Below, piece by piece: positions 24,779 to 33,287 of a stretch of 64,000 bases of DNA (its first letter is position 1; each line of letters opens with the position of its first letter). The stretch lies in contig NZ_FPEG01000003.1 in the NCBI RefSeq assembly GCF_900117395.1, positions 310,001 through 374,000 on the forward strand, written 5' to 3'. This DNA comes from Agrococcus sp. Marseille-P2731. GTDB lineage: Bacteria > Actinomycetota > Actinomycetes > Actinomycetales > Microbacteriaceae. Both the position numbers and the translations under genes were made by a program. The notes beneath the pieces were generated by a model. It saw only the letters and a program-made list of their open reading frames with translations. It was not told the DNA's origin and did not search any database.

Positions 24779-26332
24779 TCAGCAGTCCAGCGCCCCCGCC
24801 GGCGCCGTCCCCGTCAGGAAGTAGTCGTTCACCGGCCGGTCGACGCACGCGTTGCCGTTGTTGTACTGCCCGTGCCCCTCCGCATCGACCGAGATCAGCA
24901 CGCCCGACTCGAGCATGTCGGCGAGGTCGACGGCCTGCTGGTAGGACGTCGCCGGGTCGTTGACGCCGCCGATCACGATGATCGGCTCGGCGCCGGGCGC
25001 CGTGATCTCGTGCGGCTCCCTGGTCGCCTCGAAGGGCCAGGCAGCGCATGAGCCGATGCCGACGAAGTCTGGCCCGAGCGTCGGCGCCGCCGCCATGATC
25101 TCCTCGGCGTTGGCCCGGATCTGCTCGAAGTCGGTGACCGCCGGCGAGTCGAGGCAGTTCACCGTGATGAGCGCCTCGAGCGAGTTGTCGGCGAACGAGC
25201 CGTCGGGTTCGATCCCGTAGTACTCGTCGGCTGCGGCGAATGCGCTCTCGCCGTTGCCGGCCTGCACGTCGGCGATGATCTCGCGCAGCAGCTCCCACTG
25301 CCAGTCGGCGTAGAGGTTGGCTGCGATGGCGATGAAGAAGGCGCCCGTGCCGAGCTCGCGGCCGTCGGCCACCGGGATCGGCTCCTCCTCGAGCGATTCG
25401 ATCAGCGCGCGGGTCTGTGCCAGCGCATCCGCCTTCGACCCCGTGAACGGGCACTCGCCCGAGGCGAGGCAGTCGTCGACGAAGTTGCCATAGGCCAGCT
25501 CGAACCCCGCCGCTTGGAAGAGCGTGCCCTCGAAGTCGCTCGCGTCGGGCGCGACCGCGGCGTCGAGCACCATGCGACCGACGCGCTCGGGGAAGAGGTC
25601 GGCGTAGGTCGCGCCGATCAGCGTGCCGTAGGAGACGCCCAGGTAGTCCAGCTGCTCCTCGCCGAAGAGCGCGCGCAGCAGGTCCATGTCGCTGGCGACC
25701 TGCTCGGTGCCGACGAGCTCGAGGTAGGGGCCGGTGTGCTCGAGGCACGCCTCGCCGAACCAGCGCGAGGACTCGAGCTGCTCCTCGAGATCCTCGTCGC
25801 TGAGCGGCTCCGGCGCAGGGCCCTCGGGGATCTCCCACAGCCAGTCGTAGAGCTCCTGCGGGTCGTCGTAGCAGGAGATCGGCGTCGAGCCGCCGACGCC
25901 TCGAGGGTCGAAGCCGACCAGGTCGTAGTGCTCGCGCACGTCGGGGTGCAGCAGGTAGTCGCCGAAGTCGCGCACGTACTCGACGCCCGAGGCGCCGGGG
26001 CCGCCGGGGTTGTAGAGGATCGCGCCCCGCCGCTCGCCGGTCGCTGGCGCCACGGTGACGGCGAGCTCGATCGAATCGGCGGAGGGGTCGTCCCAGTCCA
26101 TCGGGGCCGTGACGGTGCCGCAGTACAGGCCGGCGCACTCTGCCCAGTCGACCTGCTGGCCGTAGAACTGCTCGAGCTCCGGCGCTACCTGCTCACCCGT
26201 CGGGCTCCACTGCGGCGGGCCGAGGCGCTGGCTGTCGCCGGGCAGCTGCGGCGGCAGGATGCAGCCGGTGAGCGCGATCGCCGTCACGGCGATCGCGGCG
26301 AGGGCGGCGAGGCCGCGGCGGGTGCGATGCAT
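24779..26332 (-). CDS. Secreted lipoprotein alpha/beta hydrolase (tripeptidyl aminopeptidase-like)
   Basis: A 517-residue exported protein. The N-terminus has a signal peptide ending in the lipobox LTGC, so it should be lipid-anchored outside the membrane. The catalytic core is of the SlpD/TAP type: oxyanion region ILYNPGGPGASGVEYV, DLVGFDPRGVGGSTP, nucleophile Ser in YLGVSYGTLIGATYADLFP, Asp in PIIVIGGVNDPATSYQQA and His in AEGHGQY, the last two in the TAP-like C-terminal domain. A Cys pair (CAGLYC) is near the start of the mature protein. It probably trims tripeptides or hydrolyses esters outside the cell. TAGCGT lies 6 nt before the ATG. The gene faces xfp. Confidence 0.9.
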   Translation of the reverse strand: MHRTRRGLAALAAIAVTAIALTGCILPPQLPGDSQRLGPPQWSPTGEQVAPELEQFYGQQVDWAECAGLYCGTVTAPMDWDDPSADSIELAVTVAPATGERRGAILYNPGGPGASGVEYVRDFGDYLLHPDVREHYDLVGFDPRGVGGSTPISCYDDPQELYDWLWEIPEGPAPEPLSDEDLEEQLESSRWFGEACLEHTGPYLELVGTEQVASDMDLLRALFGEEQLDYLGVSYGTLIGATYADLFPERVGRMVLDAAVAPDASDFEGTLFQAAGFELAYGNFVDDCLASGECPFTGSKADALAQTRALIESLEEEPIPVADGRELGTGAFFIAIAANLYADWQWELLREIIADVQAGNGESAFAAADEYYGIEPDGSFADNSLEALITVNCLDSPAVTDFEQIRANAEEIMAAAPTLGPDFVGIGSCAAWPFEATREPHEITAPGAEPIIVIGGVNDPATSYQQAVDLADMLESGVLISVDAEGHGQYNNGNACVDRPVNDYFLTGTAPAGALDC

Positions 26333-26338
26333 GCCTCT

Positions 26339-26344
26339 ACGCTA
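26339..26344 (-). promoter_or_regulatory. -10 box of the lipoprotein hydrolase gene
   Basis: TAGCGT on the reverse strand with a 6-nt gap to the ATG. AGAGG in the gap overlaps a possible weak ribosome binding site, so leaderless start is likely but not certain. Confidence 0.4.
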
Positions 26345-26404
26345 CGGCCCGCGGGTCGGTCGAGCCTCCCGTGCGACATGCGAAGCGGCCGGCGACTCTG
26401 GTGC

Positions 26405-27568
26405 TCAGCGGCGCTGCGCTGCCCTCGCCGCGCGCACGAGCATCGCCTCGAGCGCGAGCAGCGGCGGCACGTTCGCCTCGATGCGCTCGCGAGCGAGGCG
26501 GATCGAGTCGAGCACGTCGATCACGTCGGCGCGGCGCAGGTAGTCCGCCGCCGCGTGCACCGTCGGCTGCATCGCCGCGTTCACGAGCTCGCGCCCGACG
26601 CCGAGCTGCGTCATGAGGATGTCGCGGTAGAGCGACAGCAGGTCGACGAGGATGCGGTCGACGCCGTCGCGCATGCCGCGCTTCGCGCGCTGCTTCTGCG
26701 CCTCGTCGAGCTCCTTCAGCTGCCGGCGCAGCTGGGGCGGCACGGTGCCGCCCGGCTCGATGCCCAGCTGCCGCAGCGCCTGCGCGCGCTCGGCCTCATC
26801 GCGCTCCGCCGACAGCGCATCGGCGTCTGCCGTCGCGATCTCGACGAAGCGGGCGGCGGCCAGCACCGCCGACGCCGCGGTCGAGACCCGCATCGCGACC
26901 GCGAGCGTCTCTGCGCGTCGGGTGCGGGCCTCGTCGCTGGTGGCGAGCCGACGGGCCATCCCGATGTGGCTCTGCGCCTCCCGAGCGGCGCGCTCGGCGA
27001 TCGCCGGGTCGACGCCGTCGCGCTCGACCAGCAGCCGGGCGACCTCTGCGGGATCGGGCACCTGCAGCGTCAGCGTGCGCACCCTCGAGCGGATGGTCGG
27101 CAGCAGATCGGCCTCGCTGGGCGCGCAGAGGATCCAGACCGTCTCGGGCGGCGGCTCCTCGAGCGCCTTCAGCAGCGCGTTCGAGGTGCGCTCTGCCATC
27201 CGGTCGGCGTCCTCGACGACGACCACCCGGTAGCGCGCGGTCGACGGAGCGAGCGAGGCCCGTTGCACGACGGCTCGCGCCTGCGCGATCGTGATGAGCA
27301 CGCCCTCGGTCGAGAGCGTCACGAGATCGGGGTGCGTGCGCGCGGCGACGAGCGTCGCGACCTCTGGGTCGATGCCCGCCGGTGACGACAGCAGGGCGGT
27401 CGCGAAGGCGTAGGCGAGGTTCGACCTGCCCGATCCCGGCGGCCCGGTCAGCAGCCACGCGTGCGTCATCGCGCCAGAGGAGTCAGCGCCGCCGACGTCG
27501 CTCGAGGCGCGCTGCAGCGTCGTGACGGCGTCGGCCTGGCCGACGATCTCGCTCCACCCGCCTGTCAT
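26405..27568 (-). CDS. holB: DNA polymerase III subunit delta'
   Basis: Part of the clamp loader that places the beta clamp on DNA. In 387 residues the AAA+ region shows LLTGPPGSGRSNLAYAFA (the P-loop Lys is replaced by Arg, as often in delta', which does not hydrolyse ATP), VVVVEDADRMAERTSNALLKALEEPP and LLPTIRSRVRTLTL with the SRV sensor. The start is ATG 27568 with GGGAGGAG upstream. It follows tmk by 38 nt and topA before that; the same order (topA-tmk-holB) is widespread in actinobacteria. Conventional assignment. Confidence 0.92.
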   Translation of the reverse strand: MTGGWSEIVGQADAVTTLQRASSDVGGADSSGAMTHAWLLTGPPGSGRSNLAYAFATALLSSPAGIDPEVATLVAARTHPDLVTLSTEGVLITIAQARAVVQRASLAPSTARYRVVVVEDADRMAERTSNALLKALEEPPPETVWILCAPSEADLLPTIRSRVRTLTLQVPDPAEVARLLVERDGVDPAIAERAAREAQSHIGMARRLATSDEARTRRAETLAVAMRVSTAASAVLAAARFVEIATADADALSAERDEAERAQALRQLGIEPGGTVPPQLRRQLKELDEAQKQRAKRGMRDGVDRILVDLLSLYRDILMTQLGVGRELVNAAMQPTVHAAADYLRRADVIDVLDSIRLARERIEANVPPLLALEAMLVRAARAAQRR

Positions 27569-27606
27569 GCGCGCTCCTCCCGGTGCTGCAACCGTTCGCA
27601 GCGCGC

Positions 27607-28239
27607 TCAGCGCTGCGCGTCGAGCATCGCACGCACGTGCGACACCACGCGCCCGTGCACCTCGTCGGGGGTGCCGGATGCGTCGACCACGACGAAGCGG
27701 TCGGGCTCGGCCTCGGCGAGACCGAGGTAGGCGGCGCGCACGCGCTCGGCGAAGTCGAGACCCGTGTCCTCCAACCGGTCGTACGGCGCATCCGCACGGC
27801 CCGCCATGCGCTCGCGGCCCGCGGCCGGGTCGATGTCGAGCAGCAGCGTCAGCTGCGGCAGCAGGCCGTCGGTCGCCCACAGCGACAGATCCCGGATCTG
27901 CTCGCCGTCGAGCTCGCGGCCCGCGCCCTGGTAGGCGACGGACGAGTCGAGGTAGCGATCCTGCACGACGACGTCGCCGCGCTCGAGCGCCGGCCGCACG
28001 AGCGTCGCGACGTGGTGGGCGCGATCCGCGGCGTAGAGCAGCGCCTCGGCGCGCGGGGCGACGTGCCCCTCGGTGTGCTGCACGAGCCGGCGGATCTCGA
28101 CGCCGAGCTCGGTGCCGCCGGGCTCGCGCGTGCGCACGACGGTGCGCCCCTCGGCCTCCAGCCACGCCTGCAGCAGCGCCGCCTGCGTCGACTTGCCGGA
28201 GCCGTCGCCGCCCTCGAGCGTGATGTAGGCGCCCGTCAT
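27607..28239 (-). CDS. tmk: Thymidylate kinase
   Basis: Phosphorylates dTMP to dTDP with ATP, an essential step in dTTP supply. 210 residues. P-loop ITLEGGDGSGKSTQ near the N-terminus, TREPGGTELG substrate loop (DR/EPGGT motif), DRYLDSSVAYQG and the LID region AGRERMAGRADAPYDRLED. ATG 28239 overlaps the topA stop by 4 nt (ATGA), which confirms the start and suggests coupling. Confidence 0.96.
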   Translation of the reverse strand: MTGAYITLEGGDGSGKSTQAALLQAWLEAEGRTVVRTREPGGTELGVEIRRLVQHTEGHVAPRAEALLYAADRAHHVATLVRPALERGDVVVQDRYLDSSVAYQGAGRELDGEQIRDLSLWATDGLLPQLTLLLDIDPAAGRERMAGRADAPYDRLEDTGLDFAERVRAAYLGLAEAEPDRFVVVDASGTPDEVHGRVVSHVRAMLDAQR

Positions 28240-31007
28240 GCGTCGGCTGGCGGGGTCTTCTTCGCGGCGGGCTTCTTGGCCGCCGGCTTCTTCGCTGCGG
28301 GCTTCTTGGCCGCGGGCTTCTTGGCGGCCGGCTTCTTCGCGGCGGTCTTGCGGATCGGCTTCTTGACCGGTCCCTTCTCGCGCTTGATCTGCAGCAGCTC
28401 GATCGCGCGCTCGAAGGTGATCGCCTCGACGTCCTCGCCGCGCGGGATGGTCGCGTTCGTCTCGCCGTCGGTCACGTAGGGGCCGAAGCGCCCGTCGCGC
28501 ACCTTCACCGGCTTGCCGCTGACCGGGTCGGCGTCGAACTCCTTGAGCGCCGATGCGGCCTTCCGCGCGCCGTACTTCGGCTGGGCGAACTTCTCGACGG
28601 CCTGCTCGAGGGTGATGGAGAAGATCTGCTCCTCGTCGTCGAGCGATCGCGTGTCCTCGCCCTTGGACAGGAACGGGCCGTAGCGCCCGGGGCGGGCGGT
28701 GATCTCGGTGCCCGACTCGGGGTCGACGCCGACGAGGCGGGGCAGGCCGAGCAGCTTCAGCGCGGTCTCGAGGTCGACGCTCTCCGGCTCCATCGTCTTG
28801 AAGAGGGATGCGCGACGCGGCTTCGGCGCGGCCTTCCCCTTCTTCGGCGGCACCGGCTTGCCCTCGTCGTCGAGCTCGACGGGCAGCGACTCCTCGATGT
28901 AGGGGCCGAAGCGGCCGTTCTTGACCACCACGTCGAGGCCGCTCTCGGGGTGCGGGCCGAGCACGCGGTCCTGCACGGGCTCGGCCGCGAACAGCTCCTG
29001 CGCCTTCTCGGGCGTGAGCTGATCGGGCGTGAGGTCCTCGGGGATGTTCGCGCGCTTGACCTCGCCGTCGGGGCCGGTGCCCTCGAGGTAGGGGCCGTAC
29101 TGGCCGACGCGCAGCGTGACGCCCTCGGCGACGGGGATGGAGTTGACCGCGCGCGCGTCGATGTCGCCGAGGTTCTCGACGGTCGACTGCAGGCCCGGGT
29201 GCTCGGGGCTGCCGAAGTAGAAGCGCTGCAGCCACTCCTGCCGGTCGAGCTCGCCGTCGGCGATGCGGTCGAGGTCGGAGAGCATGGCCGCGGTGAAGTC
29301 GTAGTCGACGTAGTCGCCCAGGTTGTCCTCGAGCAGCTTGATGGTCGAGAACGCGATCCAGTTCGGCACGAGTGCGCCGCCGCGCTGCGTGACGAAGCCG
29401 CGCCGCACGATCGTGTCGATGATCGACGCGTAGGTCGAGGGTCGGCCGATCTCGAGCTCCTCGAGCGCCTTCACGAGGCTCGCCTCGGTGTAGCGCGGCG
29501 GCGGCGTCGTGGCGTGCGCCTTGCGCTCGAGCTCGGCCAGGCCCACCGCGTTGCCCTCCTTGACGTCGGGCAGCCTCGACTCGCTGGCCGACGCATCCGC
29601 CTGGGACTCGTCGGCGTAGCGCCCGACATCCTTCGACTCCTCGTACGCCTGCAGGAAGCCGGGCTCGGTGATGACGGTGCCGGATGCGGTGAACTCGGCC
29701 ACCCCGCGGCCGGTCTTGTCGGAGGCGATGGTGATGGTCGCGGTCTGGCCCGTCGCGTCGATCATCTGGCTGGCGACCGTGCGCTTCCAGATCAGCTCGT
29801 AGAGCCGCTGCTCGTTGGGCGTGAGCGACGAGCGCACCTCGCTCGGCGTGCGGAACGACTCGCCAGAGGGGCGGATCGCCTCGTGCGCCTCCTGCGCCGA
29901 CTTCGACTTGCCGGCGTAGTGGCGGGCGGCCTGCGGGATGCTGCCGGCGCCGTAGAGAGCCGTGGCCTGCGACCTGGCCGCCTGGATCGCCTGCTTCGAG
30001 AGCGAGGGCGAGTCGGTGCGCATGTAGGTGATGTAGCCCTGCTCGTAGAGCGATTGGGCGACCGACATCGTCTGCTTGGCGGAGAGCTTCAGCTTGCGAC
30101 CGGCCTCCTGCTGCAGCGTCGAGGTCGTGAACGGTGCCGAGGGGCGACGGCGGTAGGGCTTCGACTCGACGCTCGAGACCCGGAAGGCGCTCTGCTCGAG
30201 CTCGGCGGCGAGCGACTCGGCGGCGGCCGCGTCGAGGATGGTGCGGACGCCCTTGATCTGGCCTCGGTCGTCGAAGTCGGAGCCGGAGGCGACCCTGGCA
30301 CCGTCGAGCCGCACGAGGCGCGCGCCGAAGCGGCCCGCCTGCGCGCCGCTCTCGGCGTCGGGCGCCTCGAACTGCGCGGTCAGGCTCCAGTAGTCGGCGG
30401 CGACGAACGCCATGCGCTCGCGCTCGCGGTCCACGATCAGGCGAGCGGTCGGCGACTGCACGCGGCCCGCGGAGAGCCCCTGCCGCACCTTGCGCCACAG
30501 CACGGGGCTCACCTCGTAGCCATAGAGGCGGTCGAGGATCCTGCGGGTCTCCTGCGCGTCGACGAGCGGCATGTTCAGCTCGCGCATCTGATCCTTCGCC
30601 TGCTGGATCGCTTCCTCGGTGATCTCGTGGAACACCATCCGCTTCACCGGCACCTTGGGCTTCAGCACCTCGAGCAGGTGCCACGCGATGGCCTCGCCCT
30701 CGCGGTCCTCATCCGTCGCGAGGATGAGCTCGTCGGCGTCCTTGAGCGCCTTCTTGAGCTCGGCGACCGTCTTCTTCTTCTCGTCGCTGACGACGTAGTA
30801 GGGCGCGAAGCCGTTGTCGACGTCGACGGCGAACTTGCCGTAGGAGCCCTTCTTGAGCTCGGCCGGGAGGTCGCGCGGGCTCACGAGATCGCGGATGTGC
30901 CCGACCGATGCCAGCACCTGGTATCCATCACCCAGGTACCGCTCGATCGTCTTGCCCTTGGCCGGGGACTCGACGATGACGAGCTTCTTGCCCATGCTCA
31001 CGCTCAC
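28236..31007 (-). CDS. topA: DNA topoisomerase I
   Basis: Relaxes negative supercoils by transient single-strand cuts. 923 residues, normal for actinobacterial TopA. N-terminal Toprim domain KKLVIVESPAKGKTIERYL with acidic DEDREGEAIAWHL; active-site Tyr in EQGYITYMRTDSPSLS; C-terminal domain has several repeats of the GPY/GRFGPYI type instead of zinc fingers. The last 35 residues are six Lys-Lys-Pro-Ala-Ala repeats, a basic tail that aids DNA binding in relatives. The start is given as GTG 31007; ATG 30995 (Met5, GKKLVIVES) is equally possible. TAAGGT at 31050-31055 may be the -10 box. Confidence 0.96.
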   Translation of the reverse strand: MSVSMGKKLVIVESPAKGKTIERYLGDGYQVLASVGHIRDLVSPRDLPAELKKGSYGKFAVDVDNGFAPYYVVSDEKKKTVAELKKALKDADELILATDEDREGEAIAWHLLEVLKPKVPVKRMVFHEITEEAIQQAKDQMRELNMPLVDAQETRRILDRLYGYEVSPVLWRKVRQGLSAGRVQSPTARLIVDRERERMAFVAADYWSLTAQFEAPDAESGAQAGRFGARLVRLDGARVASGSDFDDRGQIKGVRTILDAAAAESLAAELEQSAFRVSSVESKPYRRRPSAPFTTSTLQQEAGRKLKLSAKQTMSVAQSLYEQGYITYMRTDSPSLSKQAIQAARSQATALYGAGSIPQAARHYAGKSKSAQEAHEAIRPSGESFRTPSEVRSSLTPNEQRLYELIWKRTVASQMIDATGQTATITIASDKTGRGVAEFTASGTVITEPGFLQAYEESKDVGRYADESQADASASESRLPDVKEGNAVGLAELERKAHATTPPPRYTEASLVKALEELEIGRPSTYASIIDTIVRRGFVTQRGGALVPNWIAFSTIKLLEDNLGDYVDYDFTAAMLSDLDRIADGELDRQEWLQRFYFGSPEHPGLQSTVENLGDIDARAVNSIPVAEGVTLRVGQYGPYLEGTGPDGEVKRANIPEDLTPDQLTPEKAQELFAAEPVQDRVLGPHPESGLDVVVKNGRFGPYIEESLPVELDDEGKPVPPKKGKAAPKPRRASLFKTMEPESVDLETALKLLGLPRLVGVDPESGTEITARPGRYGPFLSKGEDTRSLDDEEQIFSITLEQAVEKFAQPKYGARKAASALKEFDADPVSGKPVKVRDGRFGPYVTDGETNATIPRGEDVEAITFERAIELLQIKREKGPVKKPIRKTAAKKPAAKKPAAKKPAAKKPAAKKPAAKKTPPADA

Positions 31008-31049
31008 TGCTTCTTGGGGTTGCCGGGCCCGACTGGGCCACGGATCGAC

Positions 31050-31055
31050 ACCTTA
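31050..31055 (-). promoter_or_regulatory. -10 box of topA
   Basis: TAAGGT on the reverse strand, 43 nt before the GTG start. No good -35 seen. Confidence 0.3.
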
Positions 31056-31156
31056 CACACGGTGCCACTGCGCTCTGGCTGCCGCGGGCCGCTCGTTCGC
31101 TCGGGGCGCACGCCGGCTGCGGCAGCGGCGCGACGGCGCGCCAGCACCATTCTCGC

Positions 31157-31567
31157 TCACGGCGGCGGCCCGGCCAGGGCGGTGACGGATGCGTGCAGGT
31201 GCCCGACGGGGACGGCCACCGTCACGCGCGCCTCGAGCCCGTCGACCGCGCAGTCCACGAGCCGCGCGCCGCTCGCCGTCGCGACTGCCTGCGCGAGGGC
31301 GCAGGCGCTGCCGTCGGCGAAGCCGGAGAGCGCGTCGGCCGCGGCGAGCACGGCCGCATCGGCTGCCGCCGCGGCCCGCGCCTGAGCGATCGACGCGGTG
31401 CCGGCGCCGACCACCAGCAGCGCCAGCAGCATCGCCACCGCCGCGACCGCGAGCGCGAGCACGGCGCCCGCGCCCCGCTCGTCGAGGAGGCCGCGGGCCG
31501 CTCTCCGTGCGTCGAGGGGGCAGCGGGCCATCGGCCCGATGCCGTCACGAGACGCCACCCCGCTCAT
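31157..31567 (-). CDS. Tad-locus pseudopilin-like protein (Rv3654c family)
   Basis: A 136-residue protein with one strong membrane helix (GAVLALAVAAVAMLLALLVVGAGTASIAQA) after a short basic N-terminus with an ERGAG-type motif (DERGAGAV), followed by an Ala-rich stretch with DAAVLAAADAL, a pair of Cys (GSACALA, LVDCAV) and a beta-rich end. This is the pattern of the Rv3654c/TadG-like proteins that end the actinobacterial Tad locus. It is probably a minor pilin-like component. The ATG overlaps the TadE stop by 4 nt. It is the last gene of the Tad operon; 149 nt separate it from topA. Confidence 0.78.
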   Translation of the reverse strand: MSGVASRDGIGPMARCPLDARRAARGLLDERGAGAVLALAVAAVAMLLALLVVGAGTASIAQARAAAAADAAVLAAADALSGFADGSACALAQAVATASGARLVDCAVDGLEARVTVAVPVGHLHASVTALAGPPP

Positions 31568-31890
31568 CGTCCACCCCCGTGCGCGCAGCTGCGCGCCGTC
31601 AGCGTCAGCGCCCCGCCCAGCACGTCGCGACGGAGCACGGCGCAGACGAGCTCGCCCTGCGACTCGACGCGCAGCGCGGCGCCATCGCTGTAGAGCGCCG
31701 GATCGTCGCCCCGGCCGGCGGCCCGCGCGGCGGCCCCGGCGGACTGCTCGAGGCCGACCTGCGTCGCCGTCGCAGCGACGGCGCCGATGGCGATGCCGAT
31801 CACGAGCACAGCAGCCGGCAGCGCAGCGGCGAGCTCGGCGGTCACCGCGCCGAGCTCGCCGTCCCGGCTGCTACTGCACCGTGAGCGCAC
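31564..31890 (-). CDS. TadE-like minor pilin
   Basis: A 108-residue protein from GTG 31890. The core DGELGAVTAELAAALPAAVLVIGIAIGAVAATATQ is the TadE motif: an acidic residue just before a hydrophobic helix with a conserved Glu (TAE). The remainder has a Cys-containing beta region (ELVCAVL, ARSCAHG). TadE proteins are minor pilins of the Tad secretion/pilus machine. The start is uncertain: ATG 31926 gives a longer form and the GTG before ACCGCCGAG a shorter one; GTG 31890 is in the end of the pilin gene, consistent with translational coupling. Confidence 0.78.
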   Translation of the reverse strand: MRSRCSSSRDGELGAVTAELAAALPAAVLVIGIAIGAVAATATQVGLEQSAGAAARAAGRGDDPALYSDGAALRVESQGELVCAVLRRDVLGGALTLTARSCAHGGGR

Positions 31891-32044
31891 GCTGGACCAT
31901 GTCGGTGAGGATCCCGCGCACCTCATCGCTGCGCAGGATCACCACCAGCAGCCCTGCGAAGCCGACGGCCGCCATCGTCGCGATGACGTACTCGGCGGTC
32001 GCCGCGCCGTCCTCCTCGTGCACCAGCCTCTTGAGCATCCTCAT
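31871..32044 (-). CDS. Flp-type pilin (DUF4244-like), 57 residues
   Basis: Major pilin candidate of the Tad locus. The ATG at 32044 has a strong ribosome binding site (AAGGAGG, 6-nt gap). The protein begins with a basic segment MRMLKRLVHEEDGAATAEYV; the EDGAATAEY motif matches Flp pilins (G/xxx-E-Y at the prepilin cleavage region), followed by one membrane helix IATMAAVGFAGLLVVIL and a short tail ending QRALTVQ. It overlaps the TadE start. A 10-bp hairpin lies just upstream and may set its expression apart from the secretion genes. No prepilin peptidase gene is in the window. Confidence 0.85.
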   Translation of the reverse strand: MRMLKRLVHEEDGAATAEYVIATMAAVGFAGLLVVILRSDEVRGILTDMVQRALTVQ

Positions 32045-32083
32045 GCTCGCCTCCTTCCCTCGGGGGCCCCAGGGTGGGGGAAG

Positions 32084-32107
32084 CGAAGCGGCGCCCGCGC
32101 CGCTTCG
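32084..32107 (-). terminator. Intercistronic hairpin upstream of the pilin gene
   Basis: CGAAGCGGCG (32084-32093) and CGCCGCTTCG (32098-32107) form a perfect 10-bp stem with a 4-nt loop. It lies between the 77-residue gene and the pilin gene and could be a partial terminator or an RNA-stability element. Confidence 0.5.
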
Positions 32108-32144
32108 AGGGCGACCTGTGGAGAGCGTCCGTCAGCGTCAGCGC

Positions 32145-32378
32145 TCAGTGGTGGCGCTGGTGCGGTTCCTCGTCGGAACGCGGCGCCTCGGCGTCCGGCT
32201 GCGGGCGCGCGTCGTCCGCCCACGACCCCTCGCCCTCCGGCGCATCCTCCGCCGACTGCCCCGCATCCCGCGAGCGCGCGCCGACGTCGTCGGTCGCGAC
32301 CATCGGATGGGGCGCGCCGCCGATCGCTCCCACGAGCGCAGCCACCCAGTTGACGATGCCGTTCCAGAGATTGCGCAT
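32145..32378 (-). CDS. Hypothetical 77-residue protein in the Tad locus
   Basis: A short hydrophobic N-terminus (MRNLWNGIVNWVAALVGAIGG) is followed by a hydrophilic acidic tail rich in Asp, Glu, Pro and Ser ending EEPHQRHH. It could be a membrane-attached peptide. I recognise no family. It lies 9 nt downstream of the TadB/C-like gene, same strand, and before the pilin hairpin; the spacing and codon bias support a real gene, but only moderately. Confidence 0.5.
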   Translation of the reverse strand: MRNLWNGIVNWVAALVGAIGGAPHPMVATDDVGARSRDAGQSAEDAPEGEGSWADDARPQPDAEAPRSDEEPHQRHH

Positions 32379-32387
32379 GCCCCGACG

Positions 32388-33287
32388 CTAGCCGAGCGGA
32401 CTGAGCGCCCCCTCGAGCATCGAGACGACGAGGGGCACGATCACGAGCAGCGAGAAGGCTGGCAGCACGCAGACGCCGAGCGGCAGCGAGAGCTGCACCG
32501 CCGCGCGCTGCGCCCGCGCCTCGCCCTCGAGCCGCGCGCGCGTGCGCGCGGCGGCGGCCTCGGCGAGCAGCAGGCCGCGCACGGGCACACCGGCCCTCCG
32601 CGCCAGCTCGAGCGCCGCGTCGACCTCGCCCCAGCCGCTCGCGTCGACCTCAGCCGCCTCGAGCGCGGCGACCGCCGCCGGGCGCGCACTCGTCGTCGCG
32701 CCGCCGCCGGCGAGGGCCACGGCCACGAGGTCGAGCGCCAGCCCAGGAGCCGGTTCCCCGCGCGCCGCGCGCCGGACGATGGCGCGCGACCACGCCCAGG
32801 CGGCGACGAGCAGGACGGCGCCGGCGATCACCGACCACGTGCCGATCCCGCCGCTCGTCGCGGCGGCCAGGACGTCGAGGCCCAGCGCCAAGCCGAAGCC
32901 GAGTCCGACGAAGGGGAGCACCATCACCAGCCGCGCAGTCGCGCGCGGCCCCGCAAGGGCCGCCCCGATCGCGCGCTGCTGGGCCGCCTGCTCTCGCAGC
33001 AGCGCCGCGAGCCGCTCGAGCGTCGGCGCCGTCGGCGCCCCCGTCTGCTGCGCCACCGCGAGCACCGCGGCGACGAGGCCGCCTCCGGTGCGCCGACCGA
33101 CCGTCACCGCGTCCGTTCCGAGCACCGTCCATGCGCGTTCCAGCGGCAGCCCGCCTGCGACGAGCGCCGCGAGGCGATGCACCGTCGCGGCCGCGGCCTC
33201 CTGCTCGGCGGCCGCATCGCGCGCTCCTGCGCCTCCGCGCCCGCTCTCCGAGCGGCCGACGCTCCACGGCGGCACGAGCCGGATCAC
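32388..33287 (-). CDS. Type II secretion F-like protein, apparently fused TadB-TadC
   Basis: Inner-membrane platform of the Tad machine. In 299 residues two similar modules are visible: residues about 32-160 (RLAALVAGGLPLERAW ... ARLVMVLPFVGLGFGLALGLDVL) and about 185-299 (LVAVALAGGGATTSARPAAVAAL ... AVQLSLPLGVCVLPAFSLLVIVPLV). Each has the T2SSF pattern of a soluble helix bundle followed by a P-containing membrane helix. In mycobacteria two genes (Rv3658c and Rv3657c) encode these parts. The ATG overlaps the TadA stop by 4 nt. The fusion reading is inference. Confidence 0.78.
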   Translation of the reverse strand: MIRLVPPWSVGRSESGRGGAGARDAAAEQEAAAATVHRLAALVAGGLPLERAWTVLGTDAVTVGRRTGGGLVAAVLAVAQQTGAPTAPTLERLAALLREQAAQQRAIGAALAGPRATARLVMVLPFVGLGFGLALGLDVLAAATSGGIGTWSVIAGAVLLVAAWAWSRAIVRRAARGEPAPGLALDLVAVALAGGGATTSARPAAVAALEAAEVDASGWGEVDAALELARRAGVPVRGLLLAEAAAARTRARLEGEARAQRAAVQLSLPLGVCVLPAFSLLVIVPLVVSMLEGALSPLG

